DNA from: Dryomyza anilis
Lineage: Eukaryota > Arthropoda > Insecta > Diptera > Dryomyzidae
DNA: 64,000 nucleotides
Direction: 5' to 3'
Assembly (NCBI GenBank): GCA_951804985.1
Contig: OX638136.1
Span: forward strand, 8,745,852-8,809,851
Every line of letters begins with the position of its first letter. Positions within the stretch are counted from its first letter, which is position 1. Both the position numbers and the translations under genes were made by a program. Below are positions 23,054-35,916 of this stretch, piece by piece. The notes beneath the pieces were generated by a model. The model worked only from the letters and a program-made list of their open reading frames with translations. It did no database searches and was not told the origin of the DNA.

Positions 23054-23646
23054 GGGCCAGTTTTTCAGTGCTAGTTGAACTTCGTTTGTGGTTTAAACTT
23101 GGTTTAAAGTCAGAAACGAATTTTTCAATTAATTATGTTCATAGTTTAAACGTAGTTTAAACGCCGAATATGTATCGTTTAAACTTCGTTTAAAATGTCA
23201 TATTTTTTGGCAGAACATTGTTTAAACAACATTAATTTAAATATTTGTAAATAAAAATGTTTTCCTCGGACGAAGAAGATTTAAGTGATGCGGAAATATC
23301 GCATATATTAAATATTACCGTGCTACGTTGTGTTAAAACCATTAGATCGCGTCCGGATCACTTTAATTTGTATGACGAACTGGATTTCTTTGTTAGATTT
23401 CGCTTATCAAAAACTTCAACTTATACCATTTTGCAACTTATTGGCACGCATATTGAACATCCAACAAATTGGTAAAGAATTCATCGAAATATATACTTTC
23501 ACGTCAAATGTCTAACAAATATATTATAGGAATAACGCTTTAACAGCAGAGCAAATGCTATTAATAACACTTCGTGTATATGGAACTGGAGGTATGTTGC
23601 GAACAATTGGGGATATATAGAATATTCCCCAAGTTTTCACGATAAG
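23054..23646 (+). mobile_element. PIF/Harbinger 5' fragment, copy 3
   Basis: Exon 1 from 23257; coding sequence essentially as copy 1, with the TAG in exon 2. Confidence 0.85.
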
Positions 23647-25198
23647 GTAAGACTGCGCATCGCTGCTCTATTATTTGCTTTATTTTTGAACACTATAAAA
23701 ATATTTAATTGAGTATTGACTTAATATTTTTTTATTGTATTTTTTTTTTATAATTAACCTTTTTTTCATTATATTTTAAGTTAAATTTAAATAAAATGTT
23801 TTTAGTTGAGTGAGGATACAAATAATTTTTTACTGAACATTTTTTTTGGTCGTACAGTAGTTGTATGTACAACATTTTATGTTGAGAGGCATTTTAATGC
23901 GCTCCATTCACAATACAAAAAAAAACAATCCAAAAGAAATGAAAGAATTTCTTTCAATATTAAAATATCATTTTTTTAAAAAACACGCCAATTAAAGAAA
24001 ATTGAAAATTTCAATTGGACCAATGTTTATACTGTGTATATATTTGTGGTATAACAAACAAAACACAACAAAAATCACACAAAATAAGTATTTTAATGTT
24101 GCGACATAAAAGATAAACAAAAAGCTTTTACATGAGCTTTCGACCAACATTGTTTTAAGTGTAAAGCATTTCAAACGCACAAACACTTAGGCATTTTGTT
24201 AATGTGTGCATTTGCCCTTTGCAGATCTAGATCATATGTTTATGGTCCCTACCTTCCCTACCATTTTGCTTCCGGATTATTGCCCACCTTACCCTGCCTT
24301 AGCCTACCATTTTCCTTACACCTGTTTGGCTACCATACGCTACCTATGCCTTCCATTCCCCTACCAATTTTGTTTTCATGCTATAACAGGGAACTGGTAT
24401 GTTCAAGCGAGCCCTAGCGGGCAAAAGCATTTTGTGTAAGTTTTGGAAGTATCTTTATAGCTAGAATATGAAAGAGAAAGGTACCTGTAGCAGGCAAAAG
24501 CATTTTGTGTAAGTTCTGATTTTGAAGACTTGAAAAGTATCTTTGGAAGGGAAAGGTAGTCTACCTGTAGCAGGCAAACACATTGTATAGGAATTTTGTT
24601 TTGAAATTTTAAAAAGCATTTTAATAGTAGGGAACTAAAAGGGAATTTTTAAAATAAAATAAATAAATAGAATTTAATAAAATAATAAAACTTAGTAAAT
24701 AAATAAAACTTATTAATTATAAATGAATCAATTTTGATATTCTTGAATACAGTTGAAAACTTTGAATATTTTGGATTACCTTCAAATATTTTCGATTATC
24801 TTTGAATACACTTAACGAAAAATTTCGGTTTCATATTTATCTATTTTTTATTTTACAACATGTCACTCAGACTTACTACTGAAGATTTATCTGCCTCGGC
24901 GGCTAGTGCAACAATTTATTGTATTTGTACTCAAAGTGGTGGGACCTACAGTTAATTGCCGAATCCGAACGGCGGGTGAGAGCTTTTCATAGGTAAGAAT
25001 GGAATGGGTTAAAGAAAAGTAACTTTTGTTATGTTATCATACTTCAAAAATAATAAAATAAGTGCGTTAATTTGAAAAAGAAAATATATCGAATGTGCAA
25101 AAGAAAAATATATTAAACGAAATTTAATGAGAAAATGTTGCTAAAAAAATATTGCCAAAGAATAAGTTTGTCTCAAGAGACATGTTGCGACACACACC
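23647..25198 (+). repeat. Unit segment 9: blocks L, P, M, C
   Basis: A full-length segment, with private changes such as aaaatcacac in L and ttcggtttcat in C. SINE fragment at 24922-24994. Confidence 0.85.
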
Positions 25199-26700
25199 GA
25201 GTAACCGGTTTCTCTGTAAAGAATCCCGTTTGTAAGTTATCAAAACCCCTCAAAAGTGATACATTTGTCAAAATTATGACATATCACCTTACAAAACGGT
25301 TCAAAACTTAATTTCCAGAGTTGCCAACTTGTCAATATTTACACATATTCATCCTTAAAGGATGCTGAATCTTGTCGAGTAACCGGTTTCTCTGTAAATA
25401 ATCCCGTTTGTGAGTTATCGTGAAAACCCCTCAAAAGTGATACATTTGTCAAAATTATGACATATCACCTTACAAAACGGTTCGAAACTTAACTTCCAGA
25501 GTTGCCAACTTGTCAATATTTACACATATTCATCCTTAAAGGATGCTGAATCTTGTCGAGTAACCGGTTTCTCTGTAAAGAATCCCGTTTGTGAGTTATC
25601 GTGAAAACCCCTCAAAAGTGAAACATTTGTCAAAATTATGACATATCACCTTACAAAACGGTTCAAAACTTAACTTCCATAGTTGCCAACTTGTCAATAT
25701 TTACACATATTCATCCTTAAAGGATGCTGAATCTTGTCGAGTAACCGGTTTCTCTGTAAAGAATCCCGTTTGTGAGTTATCGTGAAAACCCCTCAAAAGT
25801 GATACATTTGTCAAAATTATGACATATCACCTTACAAAACGGTTCAAAACTTAACTTCCAGAGTTGCCAACTTGTCAATATTTACACATATTCATCCTTA
25901 AAGGATGCTGAATCTTGTCGAGTAACCGGTTTCTCTGTAAAGAATCCCGTTTGTGAGTTATCGTGAAAACCCCTCAAAAGTGATATATTTGTCAAAATTA
26001 TGACATATCACCTTACAAAACGGTTCAAAACTTAACTTCCAGAGTTGCCAACTTGTCAATATTTACACATATTCATCCTTAAAGGATGCTGAATCTTGTC
26101 GAGTAACCGGTTTCTCTGTAAAGAATCCCGTTTGTGAGTTATCGTGAAAACCCCTCAAAAGTGATACATTTGTCAAAATTATGACATATCACCTTACAAA
26201 ACGGTTCAAAACTTAACTTCCAGAGTTGCCAACTTGTCAATATTTACACATATTCATCCTTAAAGGATGCTGAATCTTGTCGAGTAACCGGTTTCTCTGT
26301 AAAGAATCCCGTTTGTGAGTTATCGTGAAAACCCCTCAAAAGTGATACATTTGTCAAAATTATGAAATATCACCTTACAAAACGGTTCAAAACTTAACTT
26401 CCAGAGTTGCCAACTTGTCAATATTTACACATATTCATCCTTAAAGGATGCTGAATCTTGTCGAGTAACCGGTTTCTCTGTAAAGAATCCCGTTTGTGAG
26501 TTATCGTGAAAACCCCTCAAAAGTGATACATTTGTCAAAATTATGACATATCACCTTACAAAACGGTTCAAAACTTAACTTCCAGAGTTGCCAACTTGTC
26601 AATATTTACACATATTCATCCTTAAAGGATGCTGAATCTTGTCGAGTAACCGGTTTCTCAGTAAAAAATCCCGTTCGTGAAAAAAACACAAAATTAACTA
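25199..26700 (+). repeat. 181-bp satellite array 9 (8 monomers + terminal partial)
   Basis: The first monomer is 178 bp, sharing the 3-bp deletion with arrays 7 and 8. Seven 181-bp monomers follow, with the terminal monomer at 26644. Confidence 0.96.
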
Positions 26701-27445
26701 AATATCAGGGATTAAAAAAAACATATATATATATATAATTCTGTTCAGGCTTCTGTGCCCATGTATATTCTTGTGTTGTGCTGAATTCTCGCGAAAACGT
26801 TGAAACAATTTTTTTTTTAATGTTTATGTATAAATAAAATTAAATCGAATTAATGAGATATGTGGTCGAATATGACATTTTTGTTGTTAAAATCATAAAA
26901 AGAAAAAAAAAGTAAAATTTTAAAATAAAATTTTAATATCGTAAAACGGCAACACTTAATATGCAAAGCAATATATAAGCTATATATATTGTTTCATTAA
27001 TGCTTATTTACTGATTACTTGTTTCAATTTTAATAGTTTATTTTGCACGCACTATCTTTGAGATAATTAGTCCTAAGTATGATACAATTTCTGATGTTTC
27101 TGTATAATTTTAATTATTTTTGGTTTATCTTTTGAATAATAAAATTTGTAACAGAGGTTTAAATTTTTATATTGTTTAATTTCGCGCTATTCATGTCTTA
27201 ATTGGAGTAATGGTTTGGGATCATCATGGTTTCATTTTCACGATTTACTGAAGATGATCAATGTTGGGAGGGCAATAGTTGTTGCACTAACATCAATGTA
27301 CAACACTTGTGGAAGCGTTTTGACGGAAATACTTATCTCTTTGGCTTTTAAAATCTTTTACTTTTTGGAATGTTTCGGACATTTTAATCTAATTATATTG
27401 CACACAAATTTAAATATGTCTTGCTGTAGCAACGTGCATCTTTAA
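26701..27445 (+). repeat. Blocks T and F, copy 6
   Basis: TA run at 26723-26737; full F ending in taa beside Harbinger copy 4. Confidence 0.85.
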
Positions 27446-28038
27446 GGGCCAGTTTTTCAGTGCTAGTTGAACTTCGTTTGTGGTTTAAACTTGGTTTAAA
27501 GTCAGAAACGAATTTTTCAATTAATTATGTTCATAGTTTAAACGTAGTTTAAACGCCGAATATGTATCGTTTAAACTTCGTTTAAAATGTCATATTTTTT
27601 GGCAGAACATTGTTTAAACAACATTAATTTAAATATTTGTAAATAAAAATGTTTTCCTCGGACGAAGAAGATTTAAGTGATGCGGAAATATCGCATATAT
27701 TAAATATTACCGTGCTACGTTGTGTTAAAACCATTAGATCGCGTCCGGATCACTTTAATTTGTATGACGAACTGGATTTCTTTGTTAGATTTCGCTTATC
27801 AAAAACTTCAACTTATACCATTTTGCAACTTATTGGCACGCATATTGAACATCCAACAAATTGGTAAAGAATTCATCGAAATATTTACTTTCACGTCAAA
27901 TGTCTAACAAATATATTATAGGAATAACGCTTTAACAGCAGAGCAAATGCTATTAATAACACTTCGTGTATATGGAACTGGAGGTATGTTGCGAACAATT
28001 GGGGATATAAAGAATATTCCCCAAGTTTTCACGATAAG
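27446..28038 (+). mobile_element. PIF/Harbinger 5' fragment, copy 4 (no stop in exon 2)
   Basis: The same 5' end, GTTTAAAC cluster and exon structure as copy 1. It is the only copy reaching the site with AAG instead of TAG in exon 2 (28010-28012). It still ends at the second splice donor. Confidence 0.85.
27649..28038 (+). pseudogene. Harbinger transposase N-terminal remnant, uninterrupted copy
   Basis: Exon 1 27649-27863, intron 27864-27921 (58 bp, GT-AG), exon 2 27922-28038. The spliced frame stays open for about 110 codons, reading GDIKNIPQVFTIR where the other copies have a stop after GDI. The ATG follows a TAAATAAAA stretch. Harbinger nucleases are usually about 350-400 residues, so about two thirds, with all catalytic acidic residues, is missing. 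If transcribed it could yield only an N-terminal, possibly DNA-binding or dimerising piece; no evidence of expression is visible. Either it keeps the ancestral codon or it is a TAG-to-AAG change. One single base separates it from the rest. Confidence 0.75.
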
Positions 28039-29594
28039 GTAAGACTGCGCATCGCTGCTCTATTATTTGCTTTATTTTTGAACACTATAAAAATATTTAA
28101 TTGAGTATTGACTTAATATTTTTTTATTGTATTTTTTTTTTATAATTAACCTTTTTTTCATTATATTTTAAGTTAAATTTAAATAAAATGTTTTTAGTTG
28201 AGTGAGGATACAAATAATTTTTTACTGAACATTTTTTTTGGTCGTACAGTAGTTGTATGTACAACATTTTATGTTGAGAGGCATTTTAATGCGCTCCATT
28301 CACAATACAAAAAAAAACAATCCAAAAGAAATGAAAGAATTGCTTTCAATATTAAAACAATCATTTTTTTAAAAAAGATGAATGCACGCCAATTAAAGAA
28401 AATTGAAAATTTCAATTGGACCAATGTTTATACTGTGTATATATTTGTGGTATAACAAACAAAACACAACAAAAAGCACACAAAATAAGTATTTTAATGT
28501 TGCGACATAAAAGATAAACAAAAAGCTTTTACATGAGCTTTCGACCAACATTGTTTTAAGTGTAAAGCATTTCAAACGCACAAACACTTAGGCATTTTGT
28601 TAATGTGTGCATTTGCCCTTTGCAGATCTAGATCATATGTTTATGGTCCCTACCTTCCCTACCATTTTGCTTCCGGATTATTGCCCACCTTACCCTGCCT
28701 GAGCCTACCATTTTCCTTACACCTGTTTGGCTACCATACGCTACCTATGCCTTCCATTCCCCTACCAATTTTGTTTTCATGCTATAATAGGGAACTGGTA
28801 TGTTCAAGCGAGCCCTAGCGGGCAAAAGCATTTTGTGTAAGTTTTGGAAGTATCTTTATAGCTAGAATATGAAAGAGAAAGGTACCTGTAGCAGGCAAAA
28901 GCATTTTGTGTAAGTTCTGATTTTGAAGACTTGAAAAGTATCTTTGGAAGGGAAAGGTAGTCTACCTGTAGCAGGCAAACACATTGTATAGGAATTTTGT
29001 TTTGAAATTTTAAAAAGCATTTTAATAGTAGGGAACTAAAAGGGAATTTTTAAAATAAATAAATAGAATTTAATAAAATAATAAAACTTAGTAAATAAAT
29101 AAAACTTATTAATTATAAATGTATCAATTTTGATATTCTTGAATACAGTTGAAAACTTTGAATATTTTGGATTACCTTCAAATATTTTCGATTATTTTTG
29201 AATACACTTAACGAAAAATTTCGTTTTCATATTTATCTATTTTTTATTTTACAACATGTCACTCAGACTTACTACTGAAGATTTATCTGCCTCGGCGGCT
29301 AGTGCAACAATTTATTGTATTTGTACTCAAAGTGGTGGGATCTACAGTTAATTGCCGAATCCGAACGGCGGGTGAGAGCTTTTCATAGGTAAGAATGGAA
29401 TGGGTTAAAGAAAAGTAACTTTTGTTATGTTATCATACTTCAAAAATAATAAAATAAGTGCGTTAATTTGAAAAAGAAAATATATCGAATGTGCAAAAGA
29501 AAAATATATTAAACGAAATTTAATGAGAAAATGTTGCTAAAAAAATATTGCCAAAGAATAAGTTTGTCTCAAGAGACATGATGCGACACACACC
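28039..29594 (+). repeat. Unit segment 10: blocks L, P, M, C
   Basis: A full segment following Harbinger copy 4. SINE fragment at 29318-29390, with gggatctac instead of gggacctac, shared with segments 12 and 13. Confidence 0.85.
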
Positions 29595-30925
29595 GAGTAA
29601 CCGGTTTCTCTGTAAAGAATCCCGTTTGTGAGTTATCGTGAAAACCCCTCAAAAGTGATACATTTGTCAAAATTATGACATATCACCTTACAAAACGGTT
29701 CAAAACATAACTTCCAGAGTTGCCAACTTGTCAATATTTACACATATTCATCCTTAAAGGATGCTGAATCTTGTCGAGTAACCGGTTTCTCTGTAAAGAA
29801 TCCCGTTTGTGAGTTATCGTGAAAACCCCTCAAAAGTGATACATTTGTCAAAATTATGACATATCACCTTACAAAACGGTTCAAAACTTAACTTCCAGAG
29901 TTGCCAACTTGTCAATATTTACACATATTCATCCTTAAAAGATGCTGAATCTTGTCGAGTAACCGGTTTCTCTGTAAAGAATCCTGTTTGTGAGTTATCG
30001 TGAAAACCCCTCAAGAGTGATACATTTGTCAAAATTATGACATATCACCTTACAAAACGGTTCAAAACTTAACTTCCAGAGTTGCCAACTTGTCAATATT
30101 TACACATATTCATCCTTAAAGGATGCTGAATCTTGTCGAGTAACCGGTTTCTCTGTAAAGAATCCCGTTTGTGAGTAATCGTGAAAACCCCTCAAAAGTG
30201 AAACATTTGTCAAAATTATGACATATCACCTTACAAAACGGTTCAAAACTTAACTTCCAGAGTTGCCAACTTGTCAATATTTACACATATTCATCCTTAA
30301 AGGATGCTGAATCTTGTCGAGTAACCGGTTTCTCTGTAAAGAATCCCGTTTGTGAGTTATCGTGAAAACCCCTCAAAAGTGATACATTTGTCAAAATTAT
30401 GACGTATCACCTTACAAAACGGTTCAAAACTTAACTTCCAGAGTTGCGAACTTGTCAATATTTACACATATTCATCCTTAAAGGATGCTGAATCTTGTCG
30501 AGTAACCGGTTTCTCTGTAAAGAATCCCGTTTGTGAGTTATCGTGAAAACCCCTCAAAAGTGATACATTTGTCAAAATTATGACATATCACCTTACAAAA
30601 CGGTTCAAAACTTAACTTCCAGAGTTGCCAACTTGTCAATATTTACATATTCATCCTTAAAGGATGCTGAATCTTGTCGAGTAACCGGTTTCTCTGTAAA
30701 GAATCCCGTTTGTGAGTTATCGTGAAAACCCCTCAAAAGTGATACATTTGTCAAAATTATGACATATCACCTTACAAAACGGTTCAAAACTTAACTCCCA
30801 GAGTTGCCAACTTGTCAATATTTACACATATTCATCCTTAAAGGATGCTGAATCTTGTCGAGTAACCGGTTTATCAGTAAAAAATCCCGTTCGTGAAAAA
30901 AACACAAAATTAACTGAATATCAGG
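29595..30925 (+). repeat. 181-bp satellite array 10 (7 monomers + terminal partial)
   Basis: Seven monomers (one 2 bp short, tttacatattc), terminal monomer at 30860 with ttatcag. Marker variants gtgagtaatcg (about 30172), gacgtatcac (about 30402) and gttgcgaac (about 30444) recur 2,084 bp later. Confidence 0.96.
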
Positions 30926-31316
30926 GATTAAAAAAAAACATATATATATATATAATTCTGTTCAGGCTTCTGTGCCCATGTATATTCTTGTGTTGTGCTG
31001 AATTCTCGCGAAAACGTTGAAACAATTTTTTTTTTAATGTTTATGTATAAATAAAATTAAATCGAATTAATGCGATATGTGGTCGAATATGACATTTTTG
31101 TTGTTAAAATAATAAAACTTGGTAAATAAATAAAACTTATTAATTATAAATGTATCAATTTTGATATTCTTGAATACAGTTGAAAACTTTGAATATTTTG
31201 GATTACCTTCAAATATTTTCGATTATTTTTGAATACACTTAACGAAAAATTTCGTTTTCATATTTATCTATTTTTTATATTGCACACAAATCACTATATT
31301 GCACACAAATCTTGTC
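30926..31316 (+). repeat. Truncated T joined to partial C, then templated junction
   Basis: T breaks at gttgttaaaat (about 31110) and continues as the second half of M/C (aataaaacttgg). C then breaks at ctattttttat and joins array 11 through two copies of attgcacacaaatc, a word that belongs to block F. Confidence 0.85.
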
Positions 31317-33010
31317 GAGTAACCGGTTTCTCTGTAAAGAATCCCGTTTGTGAGTTATCGTGAAAACCCCTCAAAAGTGAAACATTTGTCAAAATTATGA
31401 CATATCACTTTACAAAACGGTTCAAAACTTAACTTCCAGAGTTGTCAACTTGTCAATATTTACACATATTCATCCTTAAAGGATGCTGAATCTTGTCGAG
31501 TAACCGGTTTCTCTGTAAAGAATCCCGTTTGTGAGTTATCGTGAAAACCCCTCAAAAGTGATACATTTGTCAAAATTATGACATATCACCTTACAAAACG
31601 GTTCAAAACTTAACTTCCAGAGTTGCCAACTTGTCAATATTTACACATATTCATCCTTAAAGGATGCTGAATCTTGTCGAGTAACCGGTTTCTCTGTAAA
31701 GAATCCCGTTTGTGAGTTATCGTGAAAACCCCTCAAAAGTGATACATTTGTCAAAATTATGACATATCACCTTACAAAACGGTTCAAAACTTAACTTCCA
31801 GAGTTGCCAACTTGTCAATATTTACACATATTCATCCTTAAAGGATGCTGAATCTTGTCGAGTAACCGGTTTCTCTGTAAAGAATCCCGTTTGTGAGTTA
31901 TCGTGAAAACCCCTCAAAAGTGATACATTTGTCAAAATTATGACATATCACCTTACAAAACGGTTCAAAACTTAACTTCCAGAGTTGCCAACTTGTCAAT
32001 ATTTACACATATTCATCCTTAAAGGATGCTGAATCTTGTCGAGTAACCGGTTTCTCTGTAAAGAATCCCGTTTGTGAGTTATCGTGAAAACCCCTCAAAA
32101 GTGATACATTTGTCAAAATTATGACATATCACCTTACAAAACGGTTCAAAACTTAACTTCCAGAGTTGCCAACTTGTCAATATTTACACATATTCATCCT
32201 TAAAGGATGCTGAATCTTGTCGAGTAACCGGTTTCTCTGTAAAGAATCCCGTTTGTGAGTAATCGTGAAAACCCCTCAAAAGTGAAACATTTGTCAAAAT
32301 TATGACATATCACCTTACAAAACGGTTCAAAACTTAACTTCCAGAGTTGCCAACTTGTCAATATTTACACATATTCATCCTTAAAGGATGCTGAATCTTG
32401 TCGAGTAACCGGTTTCTCTGTAAAGAATCCCGTTTGTGAGTTATCGTGAAAACCCCTCAAAAGTGATACATTTGTCAAAATTATGACGTATCACCTTACA
32501 AAACGGTTCAAAACTTAACTTCCAGAGTTGCGAACTTGTCAATATTTACACATATTCATCCTTAAAGGATGCTGAATCTTGTCGAGTAATCGGTTTCTCT
32601 GTAAAGAATCCCGTTTGTGAGTTATCGTGAAAACCCCTCAAAAGTGATACATTTGTCAAAATTATGACATATCACCTTACAAAACGGTTCAAAACTTAAC
32701 TTCCAGAGTTGCCAACTTGTCAATATTTACACATATTCATCCTTAAAGGATGCTGAATCTTGTCGAGTAACCGGTTTCTCTGTAAAGAATCCCGTTTGTG
32801 AGTTATCGTGAAAACCCCTCAAAAGTGATACATTTGTCAAAATTATGAAATATCACCTTACAAAACGGTTCAAAACTTAACTCCCAGAGTTGCCAACTTG
32901 TCAATATTTACACATATTCATCCTTAAAGGATGCTGAATCTTGTCGAGTAACCGGTTTATCAGTAAAAAATCCCGTTCGTGAAAAAAACACAAAATTAAC
33001 TGAATATCAG
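31317..33010 (+). repeat. 181-bp satellite array 11 (9 monomers + terminal partial)
   Basis: The longest array by monomer count: starts every 181 bp from 31317, terminal monomer at 32946. Confidence 0.97.
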
Positions 33011-33402
33011 GGATTAAAAAAAAACATATATATATATATAATTCTGTTCAGGCTTCTGTGCCCATGTATATTCTTGTGTTGTGCTGAATTCTCGCGAAAA
33101 CGTTGAAACAATTTTTTTTTTAATGTTTATGTATAAATAAAATTAAATCGAATTAATGCGATATGTGGTCGAATATGACATTTTTGTTGTTAAAATAATA
33201 AAACTTGGTAAATAAATAAAACTTATTAATTATAAATGTATCAATTTTGATATTCTTGAATACAGTTGAAAACTTTGAATATTTTGGATTACCTTCAAAT
33301 ATTTTCGATTATTTTTGAATACACTTAACGAAAAATTTCGTTTTCATATTTATCTATTTTTTATATTGCACACAAATCACTATATTGCACACAAATCTTG
33401 TC
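33011..33402 (+). repeat. Second copy of the T/C fusion and templated junction
   Basis: Identical in structure to 30926-31316, including aataaaacttgg and the doubled attgcacacaaatc. Confidence 0.85.
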
Positions 33403-34545
33403 GAGTAACCGGTTTCTCTGTAAAGAATCCCGTTTGTGAGTTATCGTGAAAACCCCTCAAAAGTGAAACATTTGTCAAAATTATGACATATCACTTTACA
33501 AAACGGTTCAAAACTTAGCTTCCAGAGTTGCCAACTTGTCAATATTTACATATATTCATCCTTAAAGGATGCTGAATCTTGTCGAGTAACCGGTTTCTCT
33601 GTAAAGAATCTCGTTTGTGAGTTATCGTGAAAACCCCTCAAAAGTGATACATTTGTCAAAATTATGACATATCAACATACAAAACGGTTCAAAACTTAAC
33701 TTCCAGAGTTGCCAACTTGTCAATATTTACACATATTCATCCTTAAAGGATGCTGAATCTTGTCGAGTAACCGGTTTCTCTGTAAAGAATCCCGTTTGTG
33801 AGTTATCGTGAAAACCCCTCAAAAGTGATACATTTGTCAAAATTATGACATATCACCTTACAAAACGGTTCAAAACTTAACTTCCAGAGTTGCCAACTTG
33901 TCAATATTTACACATATTCATCCTTAAAGGATGCTGAATCTTGTCGAGTAACCGGTTTCTCTGTAAAGAATCCCGTTTGTGAGTTATCGTGAAAACCCCT
34001 CAAAAGTGATACATTTGTCAAAATTATGACATATCACCTTACAAAACGGTTCAAAACTTAACTTCCAGAGTTGCCAACTTGTCAATATTTACACATATTC
34101 ATCCTTAAAGGATGCTGAATCTTGTCGAGTAACCGGTTTCTCTGTAAAGAATCCCGTTTGTGAGTTATCGTGAAACCCCTCAAAAGTGATACATTTGTCA
34201 AAATTATGACATATCACCTTACAAAACGGTTCAAAACTTAACTTCCAGAGTTGCCAACTTGTCAATATTTACACATATTCATCCTTAAAGGATGCTGAAT
34301 CTTGTCGAGTAACCGGTTTCTCTGTAAAGAATCCCGTTTGTGAGTTATCGTGAAAACCCCTCAAAAGTGATACATTTGTCAAAATTATGAAATATCACCT
34401 TACAAAACGGTTCAAAACTTAACTTCCAGAGTTGCCAACTTGTCAATATTTACACATATTCATCCTTAAAGGATGCTGAATCTTGTCGAGTAACCGGTTT
34501 CTCAGTAAAAAATCCCGTTCGTGAAAAAAACACAAAATTATCTAA
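33403..34545 (+). repeat. 181-bp satellite array 12 (6 monomers + terminal partial)
   Basis: Starts from 33403, terminal monomer at 34488, one monomer 1 bp short (gtgaaacccc). It shares aacttagcttcc, aatctcgtttg and atcaacatac with array 13, 3,635 bp away. Confidence 0.96.
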
Positions 34546-34563
34546 ATATCAGGGATTAAAAAA

Positions 34564-34618
<55 letters not shown>

Positions 34619-35323
34619 CTGTTCAGGCTTCTGTGCCCATGTATATTCTTGTGTTGTGCTGAATTCTCGCGAAAACGTTGAAACAATTTTTTTTTTAATG
34701 TTTATGTATAAATAAAATTAAATCGAATTAATGAGATATGTGGTCGAATATGACATTTTTGTTGTTAAAATCATAAAAAGGAAAAAAAAGTAAAATTTTA
34801 AAATAAAATTTTAATATCGTAAAACGGCAACACTTAACATGCAAAGCTATATATAAGCTACATATATTGTTTCATTAATGCTTATTTACTGATTACTTGT
34901 TTCAATTTTAATAGTTTATTTTGCACGCACTATCTTTGAGATAATTAGTCCTAAGTATGATACAATTTCTGATGTTTCTGTATAATTTTAATTATTTTTG
35001 GTTTATCTTTTGAATAATAAAATTTGTAACAGAGGTTTAAATTTTTATATTGTTTAATTTCGCGCTATTCATGTCTTAATTGGAGTAATGGTTTGGGATC
35101 ATCATGGTTTCATTTTCACGATTTACTGAAGATGATCAATGTTGGGAGGGCAATAGTTGTTGCACTAACATCAATGTACAACACTTGTGGAAGCGTTTTG
35201 ACGGAAATACTTATCTCTTTGGCTTTTAAAATCTTTTACTTTTTGGAATGTTTCGGACATTTTAATCTAATTATATTGCACACAAATTTAAATATGTCTT
35301 GCTGTAGCAACGTGCATCTTTAA
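34546..35323 (+). repeat. Blocks T and F, copy 9
   Basis: TA run at 34567-34615 (49 bp), then full F ending in taa. Confidence 0.85.
34567..34615. repeat. TA microsatellite, 49 bp
   Basis: Uninterrupted; its duplicate at 38203-38229 is 27 bp. Confidence 0.98.
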
Positions 35324-35916
35324 GGGCCAGTTTTTCAGTGCTAGTTGAACTTCGTTTGTGGTTTAAACTTGGTTTAAAGTCAGAAACGAATTTTTCAATT
35401 AATTATGTTCATAGTTTAAACGTAGTTTAAACGCCGAATATGTATCGTTTAAACTTCGTTTAAAATGTCATATTTTTTGGCAGAACATTGTTTAAACAAC
35501 ATTAATTTAAATATTTGTAAATAAAAATGTTTTCCTCGGACGAAGAAGATTTAAGTGATGCGGAAATATCGCATATATTAAATATTACCGTGCTACGTTG
35601 TGTTAAAACCATTAGATCGCGCCCGGATCACTTTAATTTGTATGACGAACTGGATTTCTTTGTTAGATTTCGCTTATCAAAAACTTCAACTTATACCATT
35701 TTGCAACTTATTGGCACGCATATTGAACATCCAACAAATTGGTAAAGAATTCATCGAAATATATACTTTCACGTCAAATGTCTAACAAATATATTATAGG
35801 AATAACGCTTTAACAGCAGAGCAAATGCTATTAATAACACTTCGTGTATATGGAACTGGAGGTATGTTGCGAACAATTGGGGATATATAGAATATTCCCC
35901 AAGTTTTCACGATAAG
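35324..35916 (+). mobile_element. PIF/Harbinger 5' fragment, copy 5
   Basis: Exon 1 from 35527; one synonymous change (cgcgcccgg) in its frame. The common TAG is present in exon 2. Confidence 0.85.

Larger units (their letters stand above)
30100..34260 (+). repeat. 2,084-2,086-bp tandem duplication (approximate span)
   Basis: Array 10 end, T/C junction and array 11 start are repeated as array 11 end, T/C junction and array 12 start. Three satellite marker variants lie 2,084 bp apart and the array starts 31317 and 33403 lie 2,086 bp apart. The 2-bp difference is explained by the 2-bp deletion in array 10. Confidence 0.85.
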
